Below, one piece after another: positions 1 to 11,189 of a stretch of DNA of 64,000 nt (positions are counted from its first letter, which is position 1; each line of letters starts with the position of its first letter). The DNA comes from Welwitschia mirabilis. Its lineage: Eukaryota; Gnetophyta; Gnetopsida; Welwitschiales. The stretch spans positions 258,036,064-258,100,063 of the forward strand of contig JBOZIK010000001.1 in assembly GCA_051453625.1 (NCBI GenBank), read 5' to 3'. A program made the translations under genes and the position numbers. The notes below the pieces were generated by a model, which made no database searches, was not told the DNA's origin, and was given only the letters and a program-made list of their open reading frames with translations.

Positions 1-980
1 CTTTGATAGCTTGCATACATCTTTTGTCTGTTTACTTCTTCCTTAAGTTTACTCTTAATGATCCTCATTTTGTTTTTCATTTCTTATAATATTTTTGGTC
101 TTATCATCAATCTTTCTTTAGATTCTATCCATGAAGTGGGTGCTCTAAATTTTCTACCATATAGGGCTTCAAATGGATCCATTTAAATTGAAAAATAGTC
201 ACTATTATTGTATTAGAATTCTACTAATGGTAGGTACTCTTTCCAACTCTTGGAATTATCTAGAATACATGCCCTGAGAAGATCTTCTAAAATTTGATTA
301 CTTATTTTTACCTAACCATTTGTTTGAGGATGAAATGCAATGCGTATATTTAACCTTGTTCCTAAATCCNNNNNNNNNNCATTTATAATTCTTGCCAAAA
401 CTTAGAAGTAAATTTTTAATCTCTATTAGAAATAATTATCAAAGGCACATGATGCAACTAAATAATATTTTGGATATATACTTTTGCTATACCCTTGGCA
501 TTATAAGTAGATTTTACAGGGTAGATTTTATTAGAATGAAATATGTTGACTTAGTTGTTTTATTAATTATTACCATATTTAAGTTATTACTTTTTTGAGG
601 TTTTCGAAGTCCTACAATAAAGTCCATGCAAATCACATTTCATTTATATGCTAAAATATCATGAGAATAAAGTAATCCTACTAGATTTGTATGTTCTACT
701 TTAATTTGTTGATAGTTACGACACCTTAACACAAATTCTGTTATGTCATTTTTCATCTCTAGCCATTAAAATTTTTTTTTAATATGTTGATACATTTTAG
801 TTCTTGACCTACTATAGGTCGATTATAAAATTAAAACATTAGCTTGTGTCTAGTTCCATCTACATTAGGAATCAAAAATCTTTCCTTGAATCTAATAATA
901 CCATCTAAATTAAAAATAAAGTGCCCTACATCTATTGATTTTCTAACTTGTCCTTTAATTTTTGATAATTATTATCTTTT
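1..980 (-). pseudogene. Integrase remnant of element G (partial)
   Basis: Would be the DDE integrase that joins retrotransposon cDNA to chromosomal DNA. On the minus strand the catalytic-core end is clear: the frame with LGTRLNIRIAFHPQTNG (FHPQTNG at 315-335) is followed by a stop where Gln is expected, then by a stretch matching the gypsy integrase segment that ends in an ALYGRK motif near 150. Stops and a 10-base gap (370-379) break the frame. Upstream (higher coordinates) the zinc-binding part between about 600 and 980 is too decayed to place residues. The element runs off the window at base 1, so the C-terminal domain and any chromodomain are not visible. Confidence 0.8.
370..379. other. 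Assembly gap (10 N)
   Basis: Short gap within the integrase remnant of element G. Confidence 0.95.
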
Positions 981-984
981 TTTA

Positions 985-1480
985 ATCCCTCTAACATAAT
1001 GGTAGAAATTTGGCATTGAATTTTCATGATTCCTTAGAGATTACCTTATCTATTAAGAGTATATGCAATCTTATTTCCCTTACCTTCATGGTATAAAATC
1101 TCTAGATCAAAATCACATAGAAATTTCATCCATATTCTTTGTCTAAGGTTTAATTTTAATTGATTAAAAATGTATTATAAACTATTATGATTTATCCAAA
1201 CTTAAAACTTTACACTATAGAGATAATGCATTCACGATTCTAAAGCAAAAATTACTATAGCTAATTCAAGATCATGAATAGCATAATTTCTTTCATGATT
1301 TTAAGTTTTCTTGATTCATCAGCTATTACTCTTTTATCTTGTTTAAGCACTACTCTAAGAACTTCTATAGTTGTATCAATATAAACTTAAAAAATCTTTG
1401 AATCATATGGAATTATTAAGACTAAAGTACTAAGTAAGAATTATTTAGGATGATTTAATGACTAGTGATATTTTTCTATT
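985..1480 (-). pseudogene. RNase H remnant of element G
   Basis: Would degrade RNA in the RNA-DNA hybrid during reverse transcription. On the minus strand the frame around 1235-1297 reads ERNYAIHDLELAIV, the standard gypsy RNase H segment, followed by MHYLYS, LRQRIWMKFL and FEILYH-like blocks toward 1080, in the expected order and spacing. TGG- and CAA-derived stops interrupt it. It lies directly between the RT and integrase remnants, as in Ty3/gypsy pol. The N-terminal DASH-type metal-binding segment is not clear. Confidence 0.75.
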
Positions 1481-1489
1481 CATTGGAAT

Positions 1490-2350
1490 TCTTTATTTTT
1501 CTCTAAAAGGCATGTTAATAAGAATATATGTTAGAGAAGTTGAAAATGAATCAATGATAATACCTAGTAAGATCGAAAAGCTTCTAACCTTGGTAATATT
1601 TGTAGGTATTAGCCATTTCATAAGTACTCTAACTTTATATTAATCTATTAATATACATTTCTTGGATATTACATGACCTCTAAATTGAATGGATTCCTTT
1701 CAAAAAGGCATTTTATCATGTTGGTATATAATTGGTAATTTCATAAAGTTTGTAATACTATTCTCAAGTGTTTCTCATGCTCTTCATAAGTCTTGGAATA
1801 AATGAGGATATCATCAATAAATACTATTATAAAAAAATCAAGATATGGCTAAAAGATGTAATTCATAAGACTCATAAATACTACAAGGGCATTAGTTAAA
1901 CCAAAATACATAATAGTGAAGTCATAATGCCCAGAGTGGGTTCCAAATGCTAATTTATAAATATCTTATATATTAATTCAAACTTAGTGATATTTGAATT
2001 TTAGATTAACTTTTGAGAACACCTTAGCTTTTTTGAGATGATAAAAATATTATCTATTCTTGGTAGCAAATACTTATTCTTGATGGTAACCTTATTTAGC
2101 TATCTATAATCAATGCATAATCTTATTGTTCCATCTTTCTTCTTTACAAATAATACAGGTGCTCTTATAGTGATATAATAGGATGAATGAAACATTTCTA
2201 TAAACATTATTTAAGCTAAATTTTTAATTCTTTCATCTATGTAGGCAACATTCTATATGGTGCCTTAAAAATTGGTTAGGTCTCTTGGATAAATTTAATA
2301 GAAAATTCAACTTTCCAAAGTGGCTGCATTCCTAATAATTCTATTGTAAA
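1490..2350 (-). pseudogene. Reverse transcriptase remnant of element G
   Basis: Would copy retrotransposon RNA into DNA. On the minus strand, from high to low coordinate: [19 protein letters not shown] with a stop replacing the next Gln (about 2090-2160), the catalytic FIDDILIYS block (about 1795-1830, the YxDD-equivalent with both Asp kept), and a decayed FLGH...GY-type thumb end near 1560-1690. Several in-frame stops and at least one frameshift make it non-functional. The small plus-strand frame at 1458-1643 is a shadow of this gene. Confidence 0.9.
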
Positions 2351-2559
2351 TACATAAAGATATTTTTGGACTATTGGTATATTCTTTACTAAAGTTTCTC
2401 CTTTCTTCAAGCTAATTGGTTTTAGATATAGCATATAGATTAGTAAACCCCTCTTAGTTTCAATTTTTATATGCTTTATATTAATTAAATTCTTTAATGC
2501 TAGTTTGTAACGATCTTGATAGATTAGTATTTAACCATGACTTATCATTTTCTAATTGA

Positions 2560-2644
2560 TGCTTTTCAAAATTTGTAATTACTCTAATCTACATTAACAA
2601 ATTCATATCCAAAATAATATCATATTTTCTAAGTAAATAATAAT
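2560..2644 (-). pseudogene. Protease-to-RT linker of element G, cut by insertion of element A
   Basis: The minus-strand frame reads YDIILDMNLLM, a decayed form of the ILGMDWL motif that follows the gypsy aspartic protease. The same frame continues across the insertion into 11185 and upward once element A and one copy of AGGTT are removed. That continuity supports a simple nested insertion. Confidence 0.7.
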
Positions 2645-2649
2645 AGGTT
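2645..2649. repeat. Target-site duplication of element A (left copy, AGGTT)
   Basis: AGGTT lies immediately before the first LTR of element A and again at 11185-11189 immediately after its last LTR. Five bases is the usual duplication length for LTR retrotransposons. Confidence 0.75.
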
Positions 2650-3914
2650 TGTTGCAATACCAAATTGTATATATTTTATGAGGTATTTTGAGTACTTTTG
2701 CAGGACATTTATATAAGTTTAGATGAATTTTTGACAATTATGAAGAGTCAATGGAATAATCACAGAAACATATAATCCTTATCATATTTGGAGGAAATTC
2801 ATATGAACTTTTACACTTATCCTTCTGAGGAAGGGTTTAGTAATCTAGGAGGCTAGTTTTCCTTAGTTGAAGAGTTTGGGAGGATTACGTTCAAGTGGTC
2901 ATCCAAAGGAAAGTACTAGATAATAGTTCATTTGGAGAACTGATGTGGATGTTGATATGGATAGAAGTGAGAAGCTGATGAGTCATCTTTAATGTAGTAT
3001 TTTTATCATGATCATCTAGACGACAGTGAGGATGACATTTATTTTAAGTAATGGATGAACATAATTTTGTAATGGGATTACACATTCATTTGGGTTACTA
3101 GGGTTTCATTTGCACCAATATGGTTTTATTTCTAGAAACTTCTATGTAAAAACTATAAATATCCTTTGCCATCACTTTTAAGAACCATCTTTTATACCTA
3201 AAAATATTGTGACAGGAGATCAAAGGACAAGAGGTCCATCATAGCTATAGAAAAAAGTCTTCCTTAGTGTTGTGTTATGTATTCTCTATTGAGGTGTTGC
3301 TACTTTATAACTGGATTCTTAATTTATAATTAATAAAAAGGTTAATTTATTTCTATTATATGCATCTGCCTTTTGGTTTATGCTGGTTATAATTTCATAA
3401 CAACTTTAGAGTTAATATAAATTATAAGGTCAACCTGTGATAGGTTGATATTGTTAAATTATTACTTTCATTTCATTTCATATTACATTTTATAACTGTA
3501 GTAGTTTTATTCCATTATATTCTACTTGATGTGCCTTATAGCTTTTATTAGTAAAGGTTTAGTCCCTATATTTCATAACTAATCTAGGTTATAAGCATTA
3601 ATCTTGATGACAAAAAATTAGTAGTTGAGTAGATCGATCAGTTAGATTTATTTCATTTGCCTCTCATTTATAAGTATTGCATTAGCATTTATCTTGCATA
3701 GTATTTTTCCACTAGTCTTATTTTATTTACTTAAATACACAAATACCAAAAATACTTTACCAAATTAATTTTTTAACCTCAAGCCTAGTGCCTTCAATTG
3801 ATTACAATATCTAAGTTAACTTCCAACTATACTAGTGTGTGTTTTGTGAAAGTATTTGTGATTGATAGGGATTTGTTTAAGAACTTAAATATTACATAAA
3901 GACATATTACAACA
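2650..3914 (+). repeat. 5' LTR of element A
   Basis: Starts TGTTGCAATACC and ends TTACAACA, giving TG...CA ends. It matches the 3' LTR at 9663-11184 along its length, with many substitutions. Shared landmarks are the first 200 bases, a TATAAATA box (3154-3161), a block near 3215-3300 after the TATA box that is also found in elements B and C, and the terminal segment around 3860-3914. A decayed palindrome (ATCATCTAGACGAC) lies at 3011-3024. Confidence 0.8.
3154..3161 (+). promoter_or_regulatory. Putative TATA box in the 5' LTR of element A
   Basis: TATAAATA occurs at the same LTR position in the 3' LTR (10632-10639) and in the 5' LTR of element B (25088-25095), with variants in B 3' (31239-31248) and C (38471-38479, 47729-47737). 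Conservation at one position in several copies suggests the retrotransposon promoter, with transcription starting about 30 bases downstream. Confidence 0.55.
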
Positions 3915-3917
3915 TTT

Positions 3918-3935
3918 TGGCACTATTTCTAAGAA
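3918..3935 (+). promoter_or_regulatory. Primer-binding site of element A (tRNA-Asp type, decayed)
   Basis: TGGCACTATTTCTAAGAA begins three bases after the LTR end. Element B (25784-25801) and element C (39180-39197) have better-kept versions at the same offset. The set resembles the TGGCGCC-type site used by Athila elements with tRNA-Asp. Confidence 0.65.
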
Positions 3936-4739
3936 ATGCTATAAGAAGATAAAGGATTGTCACTATAACAGATGAGTACCTTGGATTTTAATTCAGGTTC
4001 TGCATTTGAAGTAGTACTATATTTTGATTTTAGATTTTATAGTTTTATTTTTATAATTTTTGGTTTTTGTAGCATTATAGGGCCATATCATCGCTTTGAT
4101 TATCTAGATGACATAATTAGATAATGGGCCATAATTAAGGTTTTTAGTTATTTTTTTAAAAATTATGTTTTCTTGTTTTTGGTAGCATAATAAATTTGAT
4201 GTCGTTTCCTTTGTCATCTAGATGACTCAGCAGATGACAATCACTTATTTTTATTTCTATTTTTTGCAATTTATTTTTCTTTTTTTTTGTAATTTATTTC
4301 TTAATAGTTAATAATCCAGTAATATCATTCAGATAATGATCAAGACAATGATTGTATATGCATTTTTTTGAGTATGTATGAATATCTTAAATTCTGTTAA
4401 CAAGATGAAATATTGAAGGAAGTATAATTTGATTGAGAAAAACATCAGAGAAGGCTTATTCGATGAGAGCAAAATCTAGATATGCATACCTTAGGTACAC
4501 AAAAAGATCAAAATATTCCAAGAATTAAAGAAGAGGATTTTTATTTTTTGTTATTTAAAAATAAAAATTGTCAAAAGAATATTGTGAAAATAATAGAATA
4601 ATAGGAAATTGTTTTGTTTCTTCTTTGTCTATGCCAAATTCAATGCAAAAGCTTGAGAAAGTAGTTTCTCCTAGTACAACAATCATGTTAGGAACATCTA
4701 AATCAAATGCAAACATTAAAATTTAAGATTTAATAGCTA
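3936..4739. other. Untranslated leader of element A
   Basis: A+T-rich leader between primer site and gag with no convincing reading frame. It contains the perfect palindrome GTCATCTAGATGAC at 4213-4226 followed by another GATGAC, and a near copy (TTATCTAGATGAC) at 4100-4112. Confidence 0.5.
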
Positions 4740-5340
4740 ATGGAAAACATGAAATCCAAAACCCTTTCAACTTGCCTCTTGGTGATGATGTAGAACTTAG
4801 AAATTTAAGTGCATACCCAGTGTTTTTGGGAGAATCTAAGGAGGACCCATTTCAATACCAAGTTGACATAGAAAACTTGTGCTTTTCTCAAGAAATGGAA
4901 AGAAACAAATTAGTGATAGAACTTATATGTTCATCTTTCCTATCACACTTAGAGGAAAAGCTAAACTTTGGATTAGAACCATTTCACATAAGAATCTTAA
5001 GTCTTGAGATCAAGTATAAGAAGCTTTTATTAAAAGATTTATGAGTGAAAAGACCATGAGAAAAAGAAGAAAGGGAGTTACCAACTTTTAACAACAAGCC
5101 CATGAAGATTATGCTATAACTTATGAACCATTTATCACAACTATTCATTTCAAGCCTATCAATGAATTTTCTAATGAAGAATTAATAGACTATTTTTACA
5201 ATGGATTGAATAGTCAAATAAAACAACTCATAAATGTTGCTTACGATGGTAACATGATAAACTTAACTTTAGATGAAGCATGAAAGTTGTTGAAAAACTA
5301 GTAGAGATAAGTAAAACTTGGCAAAAACCAACTTTTAGGG
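4740..5340 (+). pseudogene. Gag-like core of element A
   Basis: Would form the virus-like particle. A 90-residue open stretch at 4772-5044 contains YPVFLGESKEDPFQYQ and IELICSSFLSHLEEKL, corresponding to the start of the retrotransposon gag (capsid) domain. After a frame change it continues as ELIDYFYNGLNSQIKQLI and DGNMINLTLDEA (5180-5282), the familiar end of the Athila/Tat gag core. A Cys-containing segment starting STCDLCEYKYYS (about 5505-5600) may be a decayed zinc knuckle. Stops and frameshifts make it non-coding now. B, C and H lack a recognisable equivalent. Confidence 0.7.
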
Positions 5341-5344
5341 GAAA

Positions 5345-7260
5345 TTGAACCATTGGCTAAACCATAAAAAATCTAAAGGAAGTAAGACATAACAAGGAGG
5401 AAGAGTAATGTGATTCAACCAATGTAATTAGATATTTCACTATCACTTTATAGAAATACACTCAAATGATAATTGATGATAAATTAGCAAATAAAATGAG
5501 CATAATTTCAACATGTGATTTATGTGAATACAAGTATTATTCAATAAAAGATTATGCCTTATTTCCAACATGTAAAGAGAGGATGTTTGAGGAAGTATGT
5601 TAATCCAACTAAAAGCCTTTCAACTTTAAAAACTAATATCAATATCAATAAAGAATGAGTGGACAATCAAATTTTCAACCTTTTGAGAATAGGTCTAAGG
5701 ATTTAAATTTTTAACCTAGTAGCTTTAACTTTCAACCAAGTACCTCAAATTTTTAACAAAGTCAAAGTGATTTAGTTAGATACTTAATATAGTTAAAGAA
5801 AATATAAAAAGGGATAAAGGAAATCATTGGGAACCAAAGTAAGGACATTGAGAATTTAGTTAATATACTTCAATAAATCATGTTTGCCAATTCATAATTA
5901 CAAGAGTCATCTAGCTCTAAACCTTTTCTAAACCCAAATAAAATTAAGAAACATTGGAAAGTAGTGACTAAAAGTGGAATTGATACAACACCACCTACCT
6001 ATGAGGCTTCAACTTCTAAGAATGATGAGAAAGGTGAAGAATATGATGACATAAAAATAATAGATCATATTCCTAATTTTCACATACTTTTAGAATGTGA
6101 TGAATAAGAAGTATCAACTTAATAAATATTAGGAAACATGCCATCACATAATGAAGATGATACGCACATTTATCTTTATTATCTTTTGATGATTCCAATA
6201 ACTTAGAAAATGACAATAATAATCAACAAAACAATAATGAGTACAATGAAGAAGATGAAGATATAGTTAAAGATAATGATGAACAAATTGAAACATAAAT
6301 TTAACAAAGTAACAATAAAGACAATAATGAGGAGAAAGGGAATAATGAAGAACCTATAGAAATTCAGTAAAACTTAATAGAGAATAGAGTTATTCTTTCT
6401 AATGTAACAATCCAACTTGAAGATTCTACTCATGTTTCTCTATTTCTTCCATTTGTACTGCGATGTAAAACTCCACATAACATCCTTTCTTCTACTCCTA
6501 CTTCCTCATTTTCTTGTAATCTTTATAATGTTTTTCCATCTCTTCCATTTAAACATTCATATGAATCTTAAAATCACATCCATTTTCTTGTATTTAAAGA
6601 AACTGTAATCTTGTGGAGTTTATTCCTAATGTCTCTCAATCTCTTCCTCTTAAAACTCCATGTAATTCTCAAAGCAACAATCTTTCCTCTCCTGGAAAGT
6701 CCACTTTAGCTTATGCCTTTAATGATAATTCATTTCAAAAGAATGACTTAGGATATCTTGGATTTCTAAGTTATGATAAATCTTATCTTCTTAATAATAA
6801 TCCATGCTTAAAGTTGAATTTAGGAATTTTCTTAAGTATGTTAAACTTATTCTAATTAGGTATCCTAAGACACTTCCTCAAAATTTTTGGATTTCTAACA
6901 ATACCATTAATGACTTTTATTCTCAATATCAATCTTTTAATGAAATCTCTATTTTAAGTTCTTTATAATATAAATTTGATAACCAATTGTTTTTCCATGA
7001 AATACATGAACTCTTTATCTCTTATGTTGCTAATGAATTTTATGAAGTTAAAATGTTATTTAGTTAGGTTATTTATTGCTAATTGATTCCTCTAAAAGAT
7101 GCATGCATACCTTTTATTATTTATCAGTTGGTTTCTATATGGTTTAACCCTTATTTTTGAGAAAAGTACATTCTAATGGCTTAGTTGAAATCTTTAATCT
7201 TAACATCGGGAAAATTTAGAAAGTTAATGAATAAAGGTTAAAAATCTATAATTTACCTAC
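5345..7260 (+). pseudogene. Unrecognised conserved ORF of the A/B/C/H family, copy in A
   Basis: Product not recognised. From about 5900 to 6370 the best frame is rich in Glu, Asp, Asn and Gln. It continues into Ser/Pro/Phe-rich sequence (6400-6720), then GYLGFLSYDKSYLLNNNPCL (around 6750-6812), then DNQLFFHEIHELFISY (6978-7025), IPFIIYQL (about 7110-7133) and finally KVHSNGLVEIFN, ending in a KVNE.RLK motif (7163-7246). The last block resembles the C-terminal end of Athila/Tat integrase (KVNGQRLK type). The same order of blocks occurs in B, C and, on the minus strand, H, so it was probably one protein in the ancestor. It carries many stops. The open stretches 6417-6608 and 6613-6855 are fragments of it in different frames. 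Confidence 0.55.
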
Positions 7261-9643
7261 TAATTAAAGATTTGAAATCCCCCCTTGATGAAGAAAACTT
7301 TCCTTGTGCCATTTTTTGAATTCTTCCTTAGCCAATTCCTTTGATGAACGTCATGCTATCATTTGAACCTTTTTTTTACTTGACTTACGTATCACTTTAT
7401 GAAGTTACCGTGACTAATAATCTTTTTCTTAGGAATTTTAAAGTAATGATATCAGATTCACCCAATCTTAAAACATTTGTATGTCTATGAATTTCATTTG
7501 GAAGAAATATTCCTTAGTTCTTTTATTCTCTCTTAATGATTCGAGTTTTTAGTTGTTTTGATATGTCCTCATCTACTTATAATCTCATTATTTTATCCTC
7601 ATACTTAAGAGTACTTAATTATGTGGGATTTAGTTTAAAAAGAGGAAAACAATAATCACCATGATCTCTTGTATTTAAGTTAAAAACATTAATCACCATG
7701 ATCTCTTGTATTTAAGTTAAAAAAATGATTACTATGATGTCCTACTACACTAGGGTACATTTTTTCAAAAGGGGCCTTTGGTAGTGTTGGTAGCTGTGAG
7801 AACTTCACTAGGGGGTTAGTTGACCATGCATCATCGGTTCTAAATCCTCTAATAGTGGTTGCACTTCCCTCATCATGGTAATAATTATTAATTAGAGGCT
7901 ATGAGATAAGTGATTTTCTAAGTATCATTAGAGGCATTGCTTATTTTCTAAACTCATTATGCATATAGTACTCTCCATGATTATTATAATTTTAGGATTG
8001 CATTATCTTTTGGGGTGTAAGCAGTTGGGTCCATCTTTGAAAAAATTTTGGTCTTATCATTCATTGATTGAGAACATTAGGTCTATTTGACATTTATCAT
8101 TAGCACTATCTATTCGAGTGGTAATTTATGAAGTTTTTTCTAATAGTATGTCATGCATCATTAATCAATTGATTTTATCATTTTTACCAAGGGACTTTGC
8201 TAAGTTAGAATTTAGCATAAGTAAATAATCTTCTTCGTGTTCCTAGTTGTTTATTTTTACTTTTTGTTTTCCCTAGCCATTTTGGTTGGTATTTCAAAGT
8301 CATTTCCTTACTTTTTCATCATAATACTTATGACTACATCATTTAGTAGTTTTCTTACCATTTTATTTTACTTCTTATTTTTATCTATAGGGGTTGATTT
8401 TTTTTAAAGCTTTGTAGATGATGTTCCTTTAGATCATAATGTCTTTTATTCCATATGTTCCTTTATCATCTTTTAAGTTTTCACACATCCACTTGTTAAT
8501 CTTAAATGCCTTTTATTTTAGGCATATTTGAGGATTTTTCTTAGTATTACTACTTTTTTCTTGGTACATTATCATTATCCTATTATGACATCATTTTTTC
8601 TTGCCTTGAGTACTTTCCAAATTTTGGCTCTTTTACCATGCCCTTTTTGATGATGATTGTTAGCTCTTAGCTATTTCTTGAACTTCATGATAAAGTTTTG
8701 AGGCCTCACTATTGCTGTTATTGACTATCTTATCCTAATTGAACTTCACTTTCTACCAATATTTCTTAGAGGCTTGTCATCCACTTGCTCGTATGGAAGA
8801 CATGGATGGACAACATTTCAAATGCATTTTTTTCATTTTTTTCCTTCTTATGTTAATGCAATATGAGATGTATTGATTTACATGTTGGGGGTAGGACATA
8901 TGTTTTTTGATATTTTTAAGTAAAAATTTTACTTACGAGAGTTATTTTTAAGCTTTTATATATATGATGTACTAGTATTATTATGATTTCATATTATTTG
9001 TGTGATATTCATTATGGATATTGTTTAGTAGGACATGCACTAGAGAATAGACTCTCAGTACGCACTTTCTAGTTAAGAAGGAGTGCCTCTTTTCTCCACC
9101 TTCACTTATGAGCTATCATGTAGAATTTACCATAACACCATAAGGGGAGTAATTCTATGATTATTTTTGATGTATTTACCTCTTGTTCATTGCACTTAAA
9201 GATCACTTATTAATTTATACACATCATTTTAAGTTATCACTATTCTGATTACATATACACATCATTTTTTTGAGTTATCATGATCATATCTTATGATGAT
9301 TTTTTAGTGAATAACATTTAAATTTGCAGTGTGACAAACATATTAAGTGGGAGGCTAACACAGATTATAAATGATTTAATTTTTTTGATGATCATAATTC
9401 ATATGCTCCTAATTTTTGGTCTGATTTTTTGAGCCTATTATTCTCCTAGTCATCTAGATGATAGAATAGATAACAACCTATTACACACTTCCTAAAAGGT
9501 AACACATCAAGTTCATTATATTCTGATATTCAATTCTACATGATTATATTTTTAAACTAAATTCATATTTCTCTAGCTACTATTTATCTTAGTTAATTTG
9601 GCTTGCAATTTATAGTTGTTTACTTACTTTGTTAGGAACTAAT
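7261..9643. other. 3' region of element A, no recognisable coding
   Basis: Stretch between the integrase-like tail and the polypurine tract. In Athila elements an env-like frame can lie here, but I see none. A block at 7731-7883, including GAACTTCACTAGGGGGTTAG, recurs in B (28735-28880) and twice in C (43908-44060, 45270-45430). A 14-bp palindrome variant (GTCATCTAGATGAT) is at 9449-9462. A G-rich word (GTTGGGGGTAGG) lies near 8885. Confidence 0.5.
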
Positions 9644-9662
9644 AAGGCTAAGTAAGAGGCTA
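9644..9662 (+). promoter_or_regulatory. Polypurine tract of element A
   Basis: AAGGCTAAGTAAGAGGCTA directly precedes the 3' LTR. B (30704-30722) and C (47211-47229) have AAGGCTAAGTGGAGGGCTA and AAGGCTAAGTGTGGGGCTA at the same place, the plus-strand priming site form seen in Athila-type elements. Confidence 0.65.
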
Positions 9663-11184
9663 TGTTACTATACTAAATTATACATATTTGATAAAGTGTT
9701 TTGAGTACTTTTACAAGACATTTAGATAGGTTTAGATAGAGTTTTGATAATTATGGAGAGTCAATGAGATAATAATATAAACATGCAATTCTTAATACAT
9801 TTGGAGGTATTTCATAAAAATTAAGATACTTAGCATTTTGAGGAAGAGTTTAATGATTTAAGAGGCCAATTTCACTTAGTTNNNNNNNNNNNNNNNNNNN
9901 NNNNNNNNNNNNNNNNNNNNNNNNNNNNNNNNNNNNNNNNNNNNNNNNNNNNNNNNNNNNNNNNNNNNNNNNNNNNNNNNNNNNNNNNNNNNNNNNNNNN
10001 NNNNNNNNNNNNNNNNNNNNNNNNNNNNNNNNNNNNNNNNNNNNNNNNNNNNNNNNNNNNNNNNNNNNNNNNNNNNNNNNNNNNNNNNNNNNNNNNNNNN
10101 NNNNNNNNNNNNNNNNNNNNNNNNNNNNNNNNNNNNNNNNNNNNNNNNNNNNNNNNNNNNNNNNNNNNNNNNNNNNNNNNNNNNNNNNNNNNNNNNNNNN
10201 NNNNNNNNNNNNNNNNNNNNNNNNNNNNNNNNNNNNNNNNNNNNNNNNNNNNNNNNNNNNNNNNNNNNNNNNNNNNNNNNNNNNNNNNNNNNNNNNNNNN
10301 NNNNNNNNNNNNNNNNNNNNNNNNNNNNNNNNNNNNNNNNNNNNNNNNNNNNNNNNNNNNNNNNNNNNNNNNNNNNNNNNNNNNNNNNNNNNNNNNNNNN
10401 NNNNNNNNNNNNNNNNNNNNNNNNNNNNNNNNNNNNCAAGAGTGAGAAGCTAATGAGTCATCTTTTATGACATAGTATTATTCTCATGATCATTTAAATA
10501 ATATCAAGAATAATATTTATTTTAAGTAATGGATAAATATAATTTTGTAATGGGATTACACACCCATTTGGGTTATTAGGGTTTTGTTTGGGTTGCTAGG
10601 ATTTTATTTCTAAAAGTTTCTATGTAAAAACTATAAATATACCTTACCCTCACTACCAAGAATCATATTTTATATCTTAAAATCTTGTGATGAGGGATCA
10701 AAGGGTAAGAGATCCATCTTAGGTATAAATAGAAGTCTTCCTTAATGTTGGGCTATGTATCCTCCATTAAGATGCTATTTCTTTATAAGTAAATGCTTTG
10801 GTTTATGATTAATAAAAAGGTAAATTTATTTATATTATGTGAATATCCCTTATGGTTTATGTTGGTCATAATTCTGTGATAGTTTTATAGTTAATATAGA
10901 TCATAAGAAAAACTTATGACAGGTCGATATTATTAGTTTATTACTTGCATTTCATTGCATATTGCATTTCATAACTATATAGTTGCATTCCAATATATTT
11001 TGTTTGATGTGCCTTATATCTTACATTAGTTAGGGTTTAATTATAATATTTTCTAATTGATCTAAATTATAAGGATTAATCTTGATTAACTTCTAATTAC
11101 ATTAGCATGTATTTTATGCAAGTATTTATGATTGATAGGGATTTGCTTAAGAACTTAAAGATCACATAAATACGCATCACAAGA
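9663..11184 (+). repeat. 3' LTR of element A, with a 555-base gap
   Basis: Starts TGTTACTATACT and ends CATCACAAGA just before AGGTT. It matches the 5' LTR on both sides of the gap 9882-10436. The 5' LTR has only about 110 bases between the same flanks, so either the gap size is wrong or something is inserted there. TATAAATA is at 10632-10639. Confidence 0.75.
9882..10436. other. Assembly gap (555 N) in the 3' LTR of A
   Basis: The matching 5' LTR interval is about 110 bases, so the gap is longer than expected. Confidence 0.95.
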
Positions 11185-11189
11185 AGGTT
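11185..11189. repeat. Target-site duplication of element A (right copy, AGGTT)
   Basis: Second copy of AGGTT, matching 2645-2649. After it the minus-strand reading of element G resumes. Confidence 0.75.

Larger units (their letters stand above)
2650..11184 (+). mobile_element. Element A: Athila/Tat-like non-autonomous LTR retrotransposon
   Basis: Bounded by two related LTRs (2650-3914 and 9663-11184) and the perfect duplication AGGTT. Just inside the 5' LTR is a tRNA-Asp-type primer site (TGGCACTATTTCTAAGAA, a decayed TGGCGCC...-type site as in Athila elements), and just before the 3' LTR is a purine-rich tract. Inside, in order, are a gag-like core, a long acidic/Asn-rich frame with an unrecognised conserved region, a short stretch like the C-terminus of gypsy integrase, and about 2.4 kb of apparently non-coding DNA. 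I see no protease, RT or RNase H motif in 5.7 kb of internal sequence. It sits in the protease/RT linker of element G. Confidence 0.8.

Noticed and set aside
4772-5044. 90-codon open frame as a host gene
   Set aside because: It is the start of the gag core of element A, lying between the primer site and the rest of the element, and continues in another frame.
6613-6855. 80-codon open frame as a separate gene
   Set aside because: It is one intact fragment of the decayed ORF shared with B, C and H.
9876-10439. Long frames made of X (also 12107-12679, 12902-13444, 41394-42245, 48816-49365)
   Set aside because: They exist only because N bases contain no stop codons.
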